From Armillaria gallica (Eukaryota; Basidiomycota; Agaricomycetes; Agaricales; Physalacriaceae): a DNA stretch of 64,000 bases. Below, one piece after another: positions 1-11,147 of the stretch (its first letter is position 1; every line of letters starts with the position of its first letter). The stretch lies in assembly GCA_037576215.1 (NCBI GenBank), contig JBANDB010000007.1, positions 5,673,001-5,737,000 on the forward strand, given 5' to 3'. The notes under the pieces are model-generated. The model saw nothing but the letters and a program-made list of their open reading frames with translations. It was not told the DNA's origin and did not search any database. A program made the translations under genes and the position numbers.

Positions 1-343
1 GTACGAACATTTTCTGTACTTCAAACTCGATCTAACCTTTTTCCAGATTGTCTTTATCAACAGCTGGGAAGACTCCACGTCACTGTCAAATATTTCCTCT
101 ATTCAGAACGCATTCAAGGACACCCAGCTGCCTATCCTTGAACAGATCGCTGGATCACCTGGTGCCGCATACTCTAATGAGGCTGATTCTTTGGAAGAGG
201 ACTTCAAGACTACGTTCTTCGGACCCAATTATCCGCGTCTCGAAGATATCAAAGGGAGGTATGATCCAAAGGACATGTTTATCGTGGCAGCGGGAGTTGG
301 TAGTGATAAGTGGGACAAAGACGGACTTTGCAGGATAGACTGA
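1..343 (+). CDS. FAD-linked oxidase (berberine-bridge-like), last exon only
   Basis: Positions 1-46 read as a complete intron (GTACGA donor at base 1, TTCCAG acceptor at 41-46). The exon 47-343 encodes 98 residues and a TGA stop. The residues are the C-terminal BBE domain of VAO-type flavoproteins: a YSNEAD motif, then TFFGPNYPRLEDIK, YDPKDMF and a GVGSDKWDKDGLC end. The final exon of the complete paralogue at 10,802-12,947 has exactly the same length (297 bases) and nearly the same sequence. Family knowledge: these secreted enzymes oxidise carbohydrate or alcohol substrates with covalently bound FAD and O2 as acceptor. The substrate cannot be told from this fragment. Upstream exons, if present, lie outside the window, so whether the gene is functional is unknown. 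Confidence 0.85.
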   Translation, partial: YEHFLYFKLDLTFFQIVFINSWEDSTSLSNISSIQNAFKDTQLPILEQIAGSPGAAYSNEADSLEEDFKTTFFGPNYPRLEDIKGRYDPKDMFIVAAGVGSDKWDKDGLCRID

Positions 344-887
344 ACTCAGCTCACTAATGTCGGGTCTCTAAGATCCGCTCGAGTACTTTACAGTGTAAAT
401 ATCACAGAATATTACCTTTCTCTTGGGTTTACTGACGACAGGATGCTATCTCCAAAAACAGTGTCATGATACGTTTCTACCTACCAATCTCTCACCAAGC
501 ACCGACGCAATTCAACTGCCCACGACCCTGATCCAATCATTTCGGGAAGAAGACTAAGTGAGGCCGCCCGTCTGCTCAAACCGTAAACGCAATGCCGAAC
601 GAGTATATAGCAAGATATAGTAGTTTATTGCTGCATCTCTTCTTCGAGTCTCAAGAAAGTAAGAGAGAGGACTGAATTTCGTCCGTAGACGCTTGCGCAG
701 AGGTGGTCACTTCAAAGTTCAAAATTCTCTGTTCGAACTTCCGCACTTTGAGTTACAAAACATCGATATCCTGGCAGCCTCCGGAGTCCGAACCTATTCA
801 TAATCTCCTATACTGTTCTAATACTGTTCGACAACATGGGTGAATGCCCACTCAGTCATCATCGCGCCTTCGAAATGCTTAGGTAGA
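1..887 (+). repeat. Inverted segmental duplication, left arm
   Basis: Bases 1-887 match the reverse complement of 10,311-11,147 through the last oxidase intron, the last exon and about 540 bases of 3' flank. Landmarks shared in the flank are a CAATCATTTCGGGA block (about 533), GAATTTCGTCC (about 674), CATCGATATCCTGGC (about 760) and a CTTAGGT at 879. Similarity fades after 887. It may continue to the left of the window. Confidence 0.9.
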
Positions 888-2690
888 AGCTGCGGGGTCA
901 CTGAAGATCGAGCATGGAAGCGGTGTTGGGCGGTGTGCGGTATACCATCTGTAATGTCGGGGAATGGCCGCTGTGATCGATGAAGGTATGTTATTCTCTT
1001 CCCCTTCCCATAGCTTCGCTGTGTTCAATTGCTTACCATTGGACAGAACGCGCGAACTGACGTGTCATAAATGTGCCTTTCATCCACTTCTCCAGCGCAG
1101 CAGCCCTTATAATCTACTCGTGCTGCTATGCGTGTTGCTGCCTCTACGCTCGCCTATCTTGCTGAAGTAGTAAGGCCTCTCTTTGTTGTTGGAGTTCTGG
1201 AAGGGTACACCCTACTTTGCTGGATTCAGGGGAATGTCCTTATCCGCATTTTACTAGCAAGTTTGTGCATTCCATCTTTAAACGCCATGTTTACGTCGGC
1301 GACCCCCACAACAGATGCTATGAATAGCCTGGAATTTGTCCAACTTCAGTGGCTAGCCATTTATTTCATTCAAGACGGATGCATGTCGAGTAGGCGAAAT
1401 ACCATTACTCTTGTAAGAAATCTTTGGAGCCTGAGCCTCGATGTGAACTTGAACATAGAGATGAGCGTTGAATTATGCAATTGACTAGAGGCAAACAAGT
1501 TATGTAAAAAGCGAACGAGACAGACTACACGTAGATTCCTATCGGGAAAAATAACCAAAAATAAACCCGTGGCCACTGGCGGGCTCACTTTCTCCAAAGA
1601 TTTGGTTTTTATCGCGAGTGGACTGGTGCAGTCTAAACTCGCCTAAGGCCTTCCCTGTACTGACATTGCTTTGACCACTGAAGCACTGAAGCATCTCTAA
1701 TCCTGAATCGTTCTGCAGGTGTACCTGTCACTGAATCAGGAACATCGCTAACCGACGCGTAATTGGTGACGATCACGGAGGACAGGCGATGTCATTTTGA
1801 GACAGAAAACGCATGTGATATAAGATATCTTATATATTGGTTGGACCATTAGATGGATATTCTGTACGTGTATTACAACTGGATCAGTGATATCATTCTG
1901 TAAAATCTGCAATCGAGCACGAACCGACTCCTCTGCAAGCAATGAAAGAGTACGATGTATCCACTCCCAACGGGTTCGTTGTCGAATCGTTGATCAGCTC
2001 GGAATGACCCCTCGTTTTGCTATCCTTTACTGAATTCGTAATCTCTTCACGTCGACGGAAAACGTCCATCGCCCCATATCCACGCCTTTGTTGCTGCCGC
2101 GATACCTCCGCTCTGCAAGCTTGAGGATAAATTTCTCGTTGTGCGAGTGTCTCTCTAGGACGGTGCCAACAGGATCTTGGACCAGTCCTGAGTCCGGGTG
2201 GGAGCAGCCCATGAAATAGTTGCCGTCTCTGCCACCGCGGTACGTTTTAGAAACGTCATGGTATGTTGGTGTGCTGATGCTATGGCGATGGATTGAAACG
2301 AGCTTGGTTTGGCGCCAAAAATGCGGAGGAGAGGAATAGAAAAGGATGTTACGACTATGATGGATACCGTGGTAGTGCTTTTGCCTCCGTTTGTGGACTC
2401 GAGTCTCGCGACAAGAAACCGGACAGTATGCAAGGTAGTCGGCGTATCAGATGTGTTGCAAGCGACATTGACAGTAGAATGCAGAACGACCCCCGAATAT
2501 AATCGCATCATTTTGATATGGATCATAGGACGAAGTCATGTCCTAGTCCTAGCCATATATAGGCCTGCAACGAACCCCCGGTCGTATCCTCCACTGGTGC
2601 ACCTTCTCTCTCGCTCCTTCTCAGTCCATATCCAACACTCCCTCGAATGTCACTCTACGAAAGTCGTGAGACAAGCTTTCGACATTTTTG
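888..2690. other. Intergenic, no recognisable gene
   Basis: I see no recognisable domain in this 1.8 kb. A 123-codon open frame on the minus strand (2,155-2,526) and 118 codons on the plus strand (1,128-1,484) have no motif that I can name and no convincing splice context. An intron-like segment (GTATGT to ACAG, about 987-1,047) hints at a decayed gene, but nothing around it can be assigned. Confidence 0.4.
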
Positions 2691-3864
2691 TTAAAGACCA
2701 AAGGATTCTTGTACTGCGGGTCCGACATCTCGTACGGCGTCAGTCTGCTTCCAAGGGCCATCCTCAGGAATCATCAGAAGGTTTCTCATGCGACGTATGT
2801 CTTCTGGAGACCCCCAGACGACACCCGACCACTCTTCATCAGGCTTTCTGATGTTCGCTTGTCCAAAGTCGATGATAACTGGAGATCGGCTCCCGTCCCG
2901 CAGAACGACGTTCCCGATGTGAACGTCATTGTGCAAGAGGCAGTTCTCAGCCTCGATGGCACGGAGCGCCTCCATGACTTGGCTGGAGATCCTCTCTGCT
3001 CCTTGCTCCGAGACGTCAACATCAGGCTCGAGCTTTGCCATGCTGATACCAGGGATGTACTCGAAAACGAGTCCTTGCACGACGTCGGTCATGGGAGGTA
3101 GGGTAGTGGACTCGGGGTGATACGAAGACGAATGACGCCGAAAAGACGGGGGATGTACCGGCCTTGCAGTCGGAGCAAAAGTGGGTATGCAGCAAGCCCA
3201 GTGTTGTGGTTCGACAACTTGTAACCCCAAGTGGAGACGTCCTACATCCAATCCTGATATCAGATCGGCTCTCGTCGTCACGTATAAGTTCGAACCAGTT
3301 AGGCGCCATGCCCTCCTGAATTCCGCGTAGGGCGTGTTGCAGATGTCCTTCGAGGGAAGGTGGCCACAGCACTGGTCCGACTTTACCACCGCGACGTCCC
3401 AGTCTACGATCCGCCAGTTCTAGGATAGCCTTCTCGTTACCGGAGATTCGTTGAACTAGGAGAACAGTGGCAGGTGTGAAAGGCTCGAAGCGTTTGAGTG
3501 CAGTGACGGCTAGAGGTTCAAAAGTGTTGGAGCCTTCCTGCTTGGAATTGAAGGACGAGGGTCGTTCCGGGTAGATACAGTTCATCGCCGCTGTACAATA
3601 CAAATCAACATGAGTATTTGAAGAAAATCGGCGGATTGTCGTACCTCTGAACGCGTCACCCATGACTTGTGACTTACCGTAGTAAAGCCTCCCAGTAAAA
3701 CGTCTTGCATGTTGCGTCAGACAGCGGAGCATGGATTTAACCCCCGCTCCAACTCTCGTCGCTGTCGAGAACGACGAGGATGTCCAGCCTTCCAAGACAA
3801 ACAAGTACGCGATGCTTGTTGTCCTCTGGGGGAAAACTCGGTCCTTACACTTGCGAGAGCTCAA
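2691..3864 (-). pseudogene. Kinase-like protein, copy A (frameshifted)
   Basis: The C-terminal half carries protein-kinase-fold catalytic motifs: LLHNDVHIGNVVL (HxD with the metal-binding Asn) followed by VIIDFGQANIR (DFG-like). Upstream in another frame are RFEPFTPATVLLVQRI, a DRRLGRRGG block and WFELIRDDESRSD. At least two frame changes between about 3,130 and 3,290, plus a stop in the expected frame, separate these parts, so the gene is broken. Copies B (6,527-7,577) and C (13,767-14,990) share the same blocks in the same order. This resembles small lineage-specific kinase/phosphotransferase-like families of agaricomycetes; substrate unknown. The 5' end (about 3,760-3,864) also matches a fragment at 9,985-10,160. 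Confidence 0.7.
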
Positions 3865-3916
3865 TAGACATCATGTCATTGCTGGCAGGGGTGCAGGTCG
3901 GTTAGACGACGCCTGA

Positions 3917-4278
3917 GGGCTCCGCGTCTCGATATCGTCGCCATTAAAAATCGTCAGGCCGAGTACAGTCTGGAAATGATGGTCAAGCTCTGAACGCGGT
4001 ACTGATCGGGAGACGGCGTGGCGGAAGTTGCAGGCAAGAAGATGGAGAGGATGAAGTCAGCAGCATTCGTGGTTTTCCGTCCATTTCACTGGGTATCGGA
4101 GGCCCCAAAAGGAGAAAAAGAATAAAAAAAGAAAGATTTCGCGTGCTAAATTGGGCGACCACCGACGATTGTTTGTTCGTATTATATTTAAAAGCCCACA
4201 TCGATCACTATTCGTTCGCTTCTCTTTGCCACCCTCTACCTCGACACACACTAGTTTGAGCCTGCAGTACAGTGCATT
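3917..4278. other. Short intergenic region with promoter-like sequence
   Basis: A TATATTTAAAAG stretch at about 4,183-4,193 is followed on the plus strand by a pyrimidine-rich tract (CTTCTCTTTGCCACC, about 4,218). This resembles a fungal core promoter pointing rightward, but no convincing plus-strand gene follows. The same stretch lies just past the end of the minus-strand gene 4,279-5,932. Confidence 0.3.
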
Positions 4279-5932
4279 TTACCCTTCCATTGACACCCTG
4301 ACATCCATCAAGTCTCCCTCACTATCGGCGAGGCACAGTACATGCAGACTGATGCAGTGACACCACAAAATGTCATTACCTCCCGGGCAAACTTCCTCAT
4401 CGTGGCAGCGTCGACAGCTGCGGATTTTACGACGTTTCCTCTCCTCTGTAGGCACAGTATGTCTTCTTTTTCTCTGTCTTTCCATGTCCATGTGCTGATG
4501 ACTGCTGGAATTGTCGTTTCCAACAATTATGGACAGGGAATCCGATCCAGGCTCACCAAGTGGCTGATTTTGGGCCGGTTCGATATGGGATGCTGGAATT
4601 GGGTGAGGAGGGCTCATAGGAAGCTCGTCAAATATAGCAGGTTTAGGTGCAGGGGACAGAGTCAATCGAGATAGGCCGCCGCTTGTAGGATCGGGGAATA
4701 TCAATGTATCAGTAAATTAGGAAGAATGCGATGCAGCGGGAGCCATTGAAATCGATGAATTCATAGGTAGTAACTGTTCTGATCCTATTTCAACCACGCC
4801 TCAACTTGGATGAACAAATGATACATCTCCGGCCAAAAAATCTGGGAACGGAAAATCTGCAGCTGTGAATACTTTGCTGCTGCAACGTACTTTGTCAAGC
4901 CCATCGGAGACCAAGTCTTCCATTGTTCCAATATTGTTTGCTTTCTCCCATGATTTTGAATATGCAGCCAGGACCTCTGGTGAGACGTAGACACACTCGG
5001 TTCCATCTGCTGTCCAGTTCCATTCTCGAGCAAATGTTTCATAGTCAACTTTGCCTTTGCCTTTACAGAGAAAACACATATCTGAGCAAAGAAGTAGCGG
5101 TGGGCTTCTTGAGTGGTTGGAACAACTGTAGTCTGTAGTAAAGTACTGTTACAGCCAGTCTTGCATATATTTAGGCTTATCGAACCACACTAGTGAAAAA
5201 CATCTCAATTTTTTTCTGAGGAAACTTCGAAGGCACGACATACCTCCAGATTCGTCATTTGCATTATGGCATTGTGTCGCTGGATCGTCCCCAGGATTGC
5301 GATGGATGTGTGGGGTCTCAGCTTCATCTTGGGAGTCCTTGTCTTTGTCCTCGTCACTCACTGCATCAGTGAGGGGTCCTGCAAGTGGATTCAAGAATGA
5401 TTCTATAGGAGAATATAAGTATCCTATGTTGCAACGAAAAAGAATGGTTCGTACGGCTAAGTGGATGATTCGTAGCCTCCTGTAGGTCTACAAGACGTTT
5501 CTTGTTCGCCTCTGCTTCTGATTTCAATCGCTTGAGCTCTGCACTAAAAGGCAGCCAGAAAATCAGAAAAAACTCCGACATTCAAAGGAGGATCAACTTA
5601 CTGGCTATGGCATCGCTTTCAGCCTTACCTAGACTCTTAAAAAAACATCTCCAAGTACTCCTCATCATCAGATTCATATTCGTCGTCGACATCCGAGTCT
5701 ATAGATGTTGCATACAGTGAGTAGAACATCTGAACTCCAGAATGAGACATACTAACCATCTTTCTCCTGGGATGGAATATCTCATGGCTTTGGTGGCCAT
5801 CCTCGCCTTGGAGCGTTGTCTGGTCTTAGGCCATCCTTCATACGACTTGTATGTGCCATGCCGCAGGAGATAGAGCTTGAAATTTGAAAAATGCGAGCCA
5901 TTTATGAAAAGAGTTTGTTTCAGTATGTGTAC
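4279..5932 (-). CDS. Multi-exon hypothetical protein, Cys-rich C-terminus
   Basis: Consistent coding segments run right to left. 5,757-5,932 encodes SYEGWPKTRQRSKARM and RYSIPGER. 5,600-5,700 encodes an acidic run, DSDVDDEYESDDEEYLEM. 5,460-5,560 encodes a basic coiled-coil-like LKRLKSEAEANKKRL. 5,230-5,365 encodes another acidic stretch. 4,795-5,079 encodes CFLCKGKGKVDYETFAREW to FPFPDFLAGD. 4,279-4,704 encodes a Pro/Ser-rich linker, a basic KRRKIRSCRRC and CPGGNDILWC. The end looks like a small zinc-binding CxxC/CPG knuckle after a nuclear-localisation-like basic patch, so a nuclear protein is plausible (inference). Introns such as GTATGT to ACAG (about 5,150-5,225) join the pieces. The exact splice sites and the true start, probably upstream of an acceptor at 5,933, are uncertain. 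I cannot name the family. Confidence 0.5.
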
Positions 5933-6526
5933 CTACATTATATCACAAAAAGAACATACCAGACTAAGACAAACGCGTCACTACGATAGTAACAACTAAG
6001 TGACGCGACTAGGAACAGAATACACGACGGGAGTAAAGAAAGAACGGTCATGCAGGTGAAACTCGGGGTAATGGCAGATAACTATAGGGGCTGATGGCAG
6101 ATAACTTTGGCAGGGAATTGCATCTTGAGTGAATAGCGTTATCCCCATCGCGTTTTGAGCCACAATTTTTTACCGCATGGTTTGTATGAATATATTCAAT
6201 TTATATATACAAGGTTTATGAGGGTCAACACAGAAACGACCTCGAAATAAATTGTTGAACGCGTGGGGCCCACCTGCCCAGTATGGGCATGGCAGATAAC
6301 TGGCAGATAACTGCCGTGGGAACCCAGTGGAACCGGCGGTAAACCGCATTCGTCGATACAAAGAGTCTCGTTCGCTTAGTCAGCACCTTATGTCATCATC
6401 TCCCGGAGACCTCGGACCGTACTCGTAACCCTGACCACTGCGACGACGACCATTCCATGGCGCATCCTGACGCCGCCATCGACGCGCATCTCACACGACA
6501 CGCAAGACTTCTTACTCCAGTGAATC
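5933..6526. promoter_or_regulatory. Intergenic region with palindrome and repeated GGCAGATAACT
   Basis: A perfect 9-bp stem CGCGTCACT (5,974-5,982) / AGTGACGCG (5,999-6,007) contains ACGCGT, a cell-cycle MluI-box core in ascomycete yeasts. Four exact copies of GGCAGATAACT occur at 6,073, 6,096, 6,291 and 6,302, the last two back to back. The region separates the minus-strand gene on the left from kinase-like copy B on the right and could be a promoter or a degraded mobile element. No coding sequence is evident. Confidence 0.4.
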
Positions 6527-7577
6527 GTGGGCGGATTTTATTTCAAAGGCACAATAATCCGCCAATTTTCTTTACGTTTGGTTGATCTGTGTTATGTATG
6601 CAGCGGCGACGAGCTGTATCTAACTCGGAACAACCCTCCACGTTCAATTTCAAGCGCCAAGCTCCCATACACCCAAATCTCTCGCCGCCATGATGGTGAA
6701 AAATTTCGAACCTTTCACCTCCGGCGTCTGAGGTCCTACTAGTTCAGCGAACCTTGAAAACATTATCCTCAAGCTTGCAGATTGCAGGCCCGAGTATCGC
6801 GGCAACAAGGACAAGTTGGATACGATGCCATGGACTTCTTCCATCGATGGCCACCTACGACGTGCCGTCCGCGATATTCAAGCAAACTAGTTCGAAGTCA
6901 TAAGCGATTTGTGGAGCTTTGGAAGGATTGGATGTGGGAGGTCTTGACTTTGGAAGATGGGGTCCTACGATACAGAGCTCGCTGCGTATCAGCTTTTGCA
7001 CCGGCTGCAATGCCGGTATATCCTCTGTCTCCTTGGGGTCGTTCGTCTTTGCATTACCCCAGAGTTCACTTCTCTTCATCCCATCACTGACATCGTCCAT
7101 GGACCCGCTCTTGAATGTATCCCTGGTGTTTGCATGGAGAAGCTCAAACTGAGTATCGACGTCTCAGAACAAGAGGTCGCGAGGATATCCAGCGACATCA
7201 TGGCAGGGCTCTGTGCCATTGAGGCGCTTGCTGCCCAACGACATCCACACCAGGAACGTCATGCTATGGGAAAGGGATCGGTTTCCCGTCATTATTGACT
7301 TCGGAGAGGCCAACATAAGGGAACCTGGAATTAGCAATGAAGATTGGAGAACGGAGGTCCGCATACGCGTTACATGATGCTTCTGGTGGATCCTGCTAAC
7401 GGACGGTGACACTCGGACTGGCACTACAAAAAGCCATTGGCGTTCAACGCATATGTGGAGAGCATGCTTGAGGAGGCGACGTTCGAGAGAGTGGTAGGCA
7501 CAAATTGGTCGGGGGCTGAGAGAGAAGGTGTATCAGTGGAGCATAAGACCGAGTGCTCGTTGCAGGCATCAGTATGA
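6527..7577 (+). pseudogene. Kinase-like protein, copy B (degenerate)
   Basis: The same block order as copies A and C appears in shifting frames: SGDELYL near 6,605, FEPFTSGV with a stop near 6,705, then WTSSIDGHLRRAVRDIQ, YDTELAAYQLLHRLQCRYI, IDVSEQEVARIS and, after a short deletion, LPNDIHTRNVM and VIIDFGEANIREP. The catalytic HxD histidine position is proline here, and the segment that precedes it in copy C (ENCLLH) is partly lost. Several frameshifts and stops make this a clear pseudogene. The tail DWHYKKPLAFNAYVESM matches copy C. Confidence 0.75.
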
Positions 7578-9302
7578 CTACAACTAATCCGTGGCTCAAA
7601 GCTCCCAACATGACGACCACCGCAAGAGGAATATCTAGATACTGATGTACGACATGGCGCTCGTACTGATACGCATCACTAAAACAGAGTTGGTGCTTGC
7701 AACGAATACCCCAACTACTAGCATCTCCCTAATCAACACTGGCGCTTCCAATCTTGAATCTGCTGTGTTCGTCGTGTTTGAAAGGGCTGCTGGCGCTTCT
7801 TCCATTGCTTCCTTCTGCATTTGTGCGCAAATCAAGATTGATCTTCTTGATGAATGTGTTTTCCCCACTCTGTACTAACTACGGCATTGATCGCTTCGCA
7901 TAAAACAGACAAGATATATGGGCAAGCACTACTTATAATCTCTGAATCCCCCTGCTGCTTGTTTCAGTACTCACGACTGATGCGTGTTTTCGGGTTGGGT
8001 GCAGATTGGATCACGAACTATGATGCGTTTGCCCTGTTAGCTAGTATAGCACGTTGGCGAGCTGTGAGCAGGGCAGGGATTCAGCAGGGCAGCTATAGAG
8101 AAAATATAGTGCGACGTGTCTATCCTTTTTGAACAGCGCGAAAGACGGGCTGGCAGAGAAAGAGTATAATGTATTTGGATATTGAACATGCGACGGATGG
8201 TGTGTAACAGACTGAGGGACGGCAGGCGAGAACGGCGTTCATTCATGACACGCTTCTCCACCGCGATTAGATTGTGAATGACTTCCACCGGGAAAGTGGC
8301 AGCGGAGTTGAGTTCTTGAAGGAAGAGCATGGTAGGACGGGGCGGGCGTATATACATTGGAAAGAAAGAAAATTGACGCTGCGAATTCTGCACCGTCTTC
8401 ATCATTTTCTGACTGAAGACAAGCCCATGTTAAGATCGTGTACGAGGTACGTTCGTGTCCGTGTCATAGCGATGCGATTGGACGGTTTGATAATGGCTGA
8501 CAAGCAGTCGGTGTGGAGGGCTCGATGTCGTTCGCAACAAAGATTCGAAAGTTTGATATTGGAGGTGAAGTTTGGAGTCAGATAGATCTTTGCTTCTAGA
8601 GTATAGGAAATAAGTCTGTATCCTTAGACAATTATAGAGTACAACGCGCCTCCCTACTGGTACTTGGGGACGTACATAGCCTAATTCTGACTGGAAGTTC
8701 TTAGTCCAGGTAGTACACTTTGAAACTGGTTGAAACAGCGAGATTGACACATGGACATCTTTCTCTTCATCACATGCGCAACCTCCAGCATCCCGAGCAT
8801 CAACATCATACGAACGTCAGCGGATACACATCGTCCACAAGACGGCATGCTTCCCAACAGCGACCGATGCTGATACTTTTATGCTGTCGCCGAAGCGTCA
8901 GTACACTGGTAGTAACCAGAAGACGAAGGAAAGACAAACATGAAACATCTCTCCAGTGAAGTAAACGTCTGCATCACACCCAACGAGCATAGGTACTCCT
9001 CGCCCGGCGCATATCGTCGCTGTCCGAATGTCGCTAATCATGGTGGAAGGATTTGTTACTTGAACTGAGCGCATACATCAGCCAACGAGAACGACCGCCA
9101 AGCAACGAAAATATTTCTCACCCTGCGATACGCCAAGATGCCACTTCACCTTTGTCCACCAGCTCCTTCAGACACAGGATCACCGACTGTCCTTGCACCT
9201 TTGCTCGTCCCACCCGCATCGACTTTCCCGCCCACCAAGGCGGTTCCGTCGTGCCAATACAGCTGATGTTTGACAGCCATCGACACGGTGCCTCGACTCT
9301 AT
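7578..9302. other. Intergenic, nothing recognised
   Basis: Small open frames of 60-120 codons exist on both strands (for example 8,037-8,405 minus and 7,645-7,878 plus), but none has a motif, a compositional signature or a splice pattern that I can support. CpG dinucleotides are frequent, unlike the block beyond 15.4 kb. Confidence 0.4.
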
Positions 9303-9862
9303 TCACCACTTCCCATTGCTTGCCCGATGTTCATACATGATGTCGGGTAATATCCCCCCAACGGCGCTGCTTTCGAGACATCGTTGGAGCGCAAAATCTT
9401 GTACTTGGGGAGCTATCCAAGGAAGGAGAGTAGGGGGTGGGTTCGGGCTAAGGAAGGCTTTAGGGCATAGTGTCGTTTGAAAAACTGGCAGAACTTACCA
9501 TCCTTGTCGCCGTCTCCTCCCTCACCACCGTCTCCTTCAATACCTCCAACCTGCACCCAGACCTGGCTTGCAGGACGACGATACGTAGTCCTGAAGTAAA
9601 AGAGGCTTCGGAAACCTTGCACACGGATGTGGCAACTCGAGGATTGGATGCGCGGGCGCAGAATGGAACGATATTGGGCTAAGAATGGGTAACTACCTAT
9701 TGCGTTTGTGGTGGATGCGAGTAACTTACCATTCTCGACACGTCTGTGGTTATCCTCCCTCCCGTCTCCTTTGGTTTTGACCGCCAAATCCTGGAACTTG
9801 CTTGCCGGAGCGGTCGCACGCAAAATTTGGGACTTGAGGCCTGGGGCCTGAGGGGTCGACAT
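9303..9862 (-). CDS. Small three-exon hypothetical protein
   Basis: Predicted exons are 9,730-9,862, 9,499-9,678 and 9,303-9,412. They are separated by a 51-bp intron (GTAAGT to CTTAG) and an 86-bp intron (GTAAGT to GATAG). The exon lengths sum to 423, an exact codon multiple, giving about 140 residues ending GKW-stop. The start MSTPQAPGLKSQIL is followed by a charged QDLAVKTKGDGREDNHRRVE stretch, a basic middle and a glycine/aspartate run (EGDGGEGGDGDKD). No domain is recognised. The support is the splice pattern and the preserved frame only. Confidence 0.4.
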
Positions 9863-9984
9863 CGGAGGAATTCGATGGCACTATAAAGCGCTGCCCAATG
9901 CTAGTGATGATTGTAGAGATCGATATCTCTGGGGAGAGTGAGTACCCTTGAGTGCCAGTGTGGAGCGAGTGAACTTACCCTCTC

Positions 9985-10160
9985 GTGTTTCCTTCCCATT
10001 CCGGTCCAATTCGCCTCTCGTCATTGTCAAGAACAACAAGGATGCCTTGCCCTCCACAAAATGCGCAGTGCTTGTCGTTGTCTCAAGGAAAAATTCGGTC
10101 CTTCCACTTGCGAGAACATCACGTCTGCAGCGCAGGTCTGAGCTTGAAGATATCTAGACA
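9985..10160 (-). pseudogene. Fragment related to the 5' end of kinase-like copy A
   Basis: On the minus strand this segment parallels about 3,760-3,870: both contain CTCGCAAGTG(G/T)AAGGACCGA, then a block reading GILVVLDNDE here and DILVVLDSDE in copy A. A GTAAGT donor follows the GNTRE codons at about 9,974. No kinase motifs remain nearby, so it is an isolated 5' fragment. Confidence 0.5.
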
Positions 10161-10310
10161 ATGCATCCAAGCAGAATAACGATTGGCCGGCACTCTATTT
10201 TTGGTCTACATCTATTGAACGACTTGATCGTTGAGTCAGGTCTACGAGACGGTGTTGTCGATAGTAGTGGGGACTGGGAAACGAACATGCTGGTCTTTCG
10301 GACCGATTCC

Positions 10311-11147
10311 GACCTAAGCACTCAGAAGGCACCAAGATGATTGAGTGGGTATTCGCAACAGTATTAGAACAGTATAGGAATATGTTTAGGCAGCCAGGAT
10401 ATCGATGTTTTGTAACTCGAAGTTCGGAAGTTCGAACAGAAAATTTTGAACTTTGAAGTGCCCGCTTCTGCGCAGGCATCTGCGGACGAAATTCAGTCCT
10501 CTCTCTTACTTTATCGAGTCGAAGAAGAAATGCAGCACTACCAGATTTTGTTCTATATATTCATTCAGCATTGCATTCACGGCCTCACCTAGTCTTCCTC
10601 CCGAAATGATTGGATCGGGGCCGTGGGCAGTTGAATTGCATCGGGGTGTACATCGGTGCTTGGTGAGACATTGGCAGGCAGTGATGTACCATGACACTGT
10701 TTTTGGAGGTCATTAGGAAACCTAAGAAAAAGCTGCCTGCGATATTGAGACTGTAAAGTACTCGAACGGATTCTAGAAGCCCCGACATTAATGAACTGGG
10801 TTCAGTCTACCCTGCAAAGTCCGTCTTTGTCCCACCTATCACTGCCAACTCCCGCTGCCACGATAAACATGTCCTTTGGATCATACCTCCCTTTGATATC
10901 TTCGAGACGCGGATAATTGGGTCCGAAGAACGTGGTTTTGAAGTCCTCTTCCAAAGTATCACCCTCATTAGAGTATGCGGCGCCAGGTGATCCGGCGATC
11001 TGTTCAAGGATAGGCAGCTGGGAGTCCTTGAATGCGTTTCGAATGGAGACAACATCTGACAGTGACGTGGAGTCATCCCAAGGGTTGATAAGGACAATCT
11101 AAAACAAAGTTATATCGGGTTTACCAAGGACAGACAAATTTTCGTAC
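10311..11147 (-). repeat. Inverted segmental duplication, right arm
   Basis: This is the partner of 1-887 in reverse orientation: the last oxidase intron (11,099-11,147), the last exon (10,802-11,098) and 3' flank down to about 10,311. It differs from the left arm by substitutions and a few indels in the non-coding part, while the exon length is identical. About 9.4 kb separates the arms. Confidence 0.9.

Noticed and set aside
48..338. 96-codon plus-strand frame and its twin at 10,807-11,097 (minus)
   Set aside because: They are out-of-frame shadows of the oxidase last exon. Their similarity only reflects the inverted duplication of that exon.
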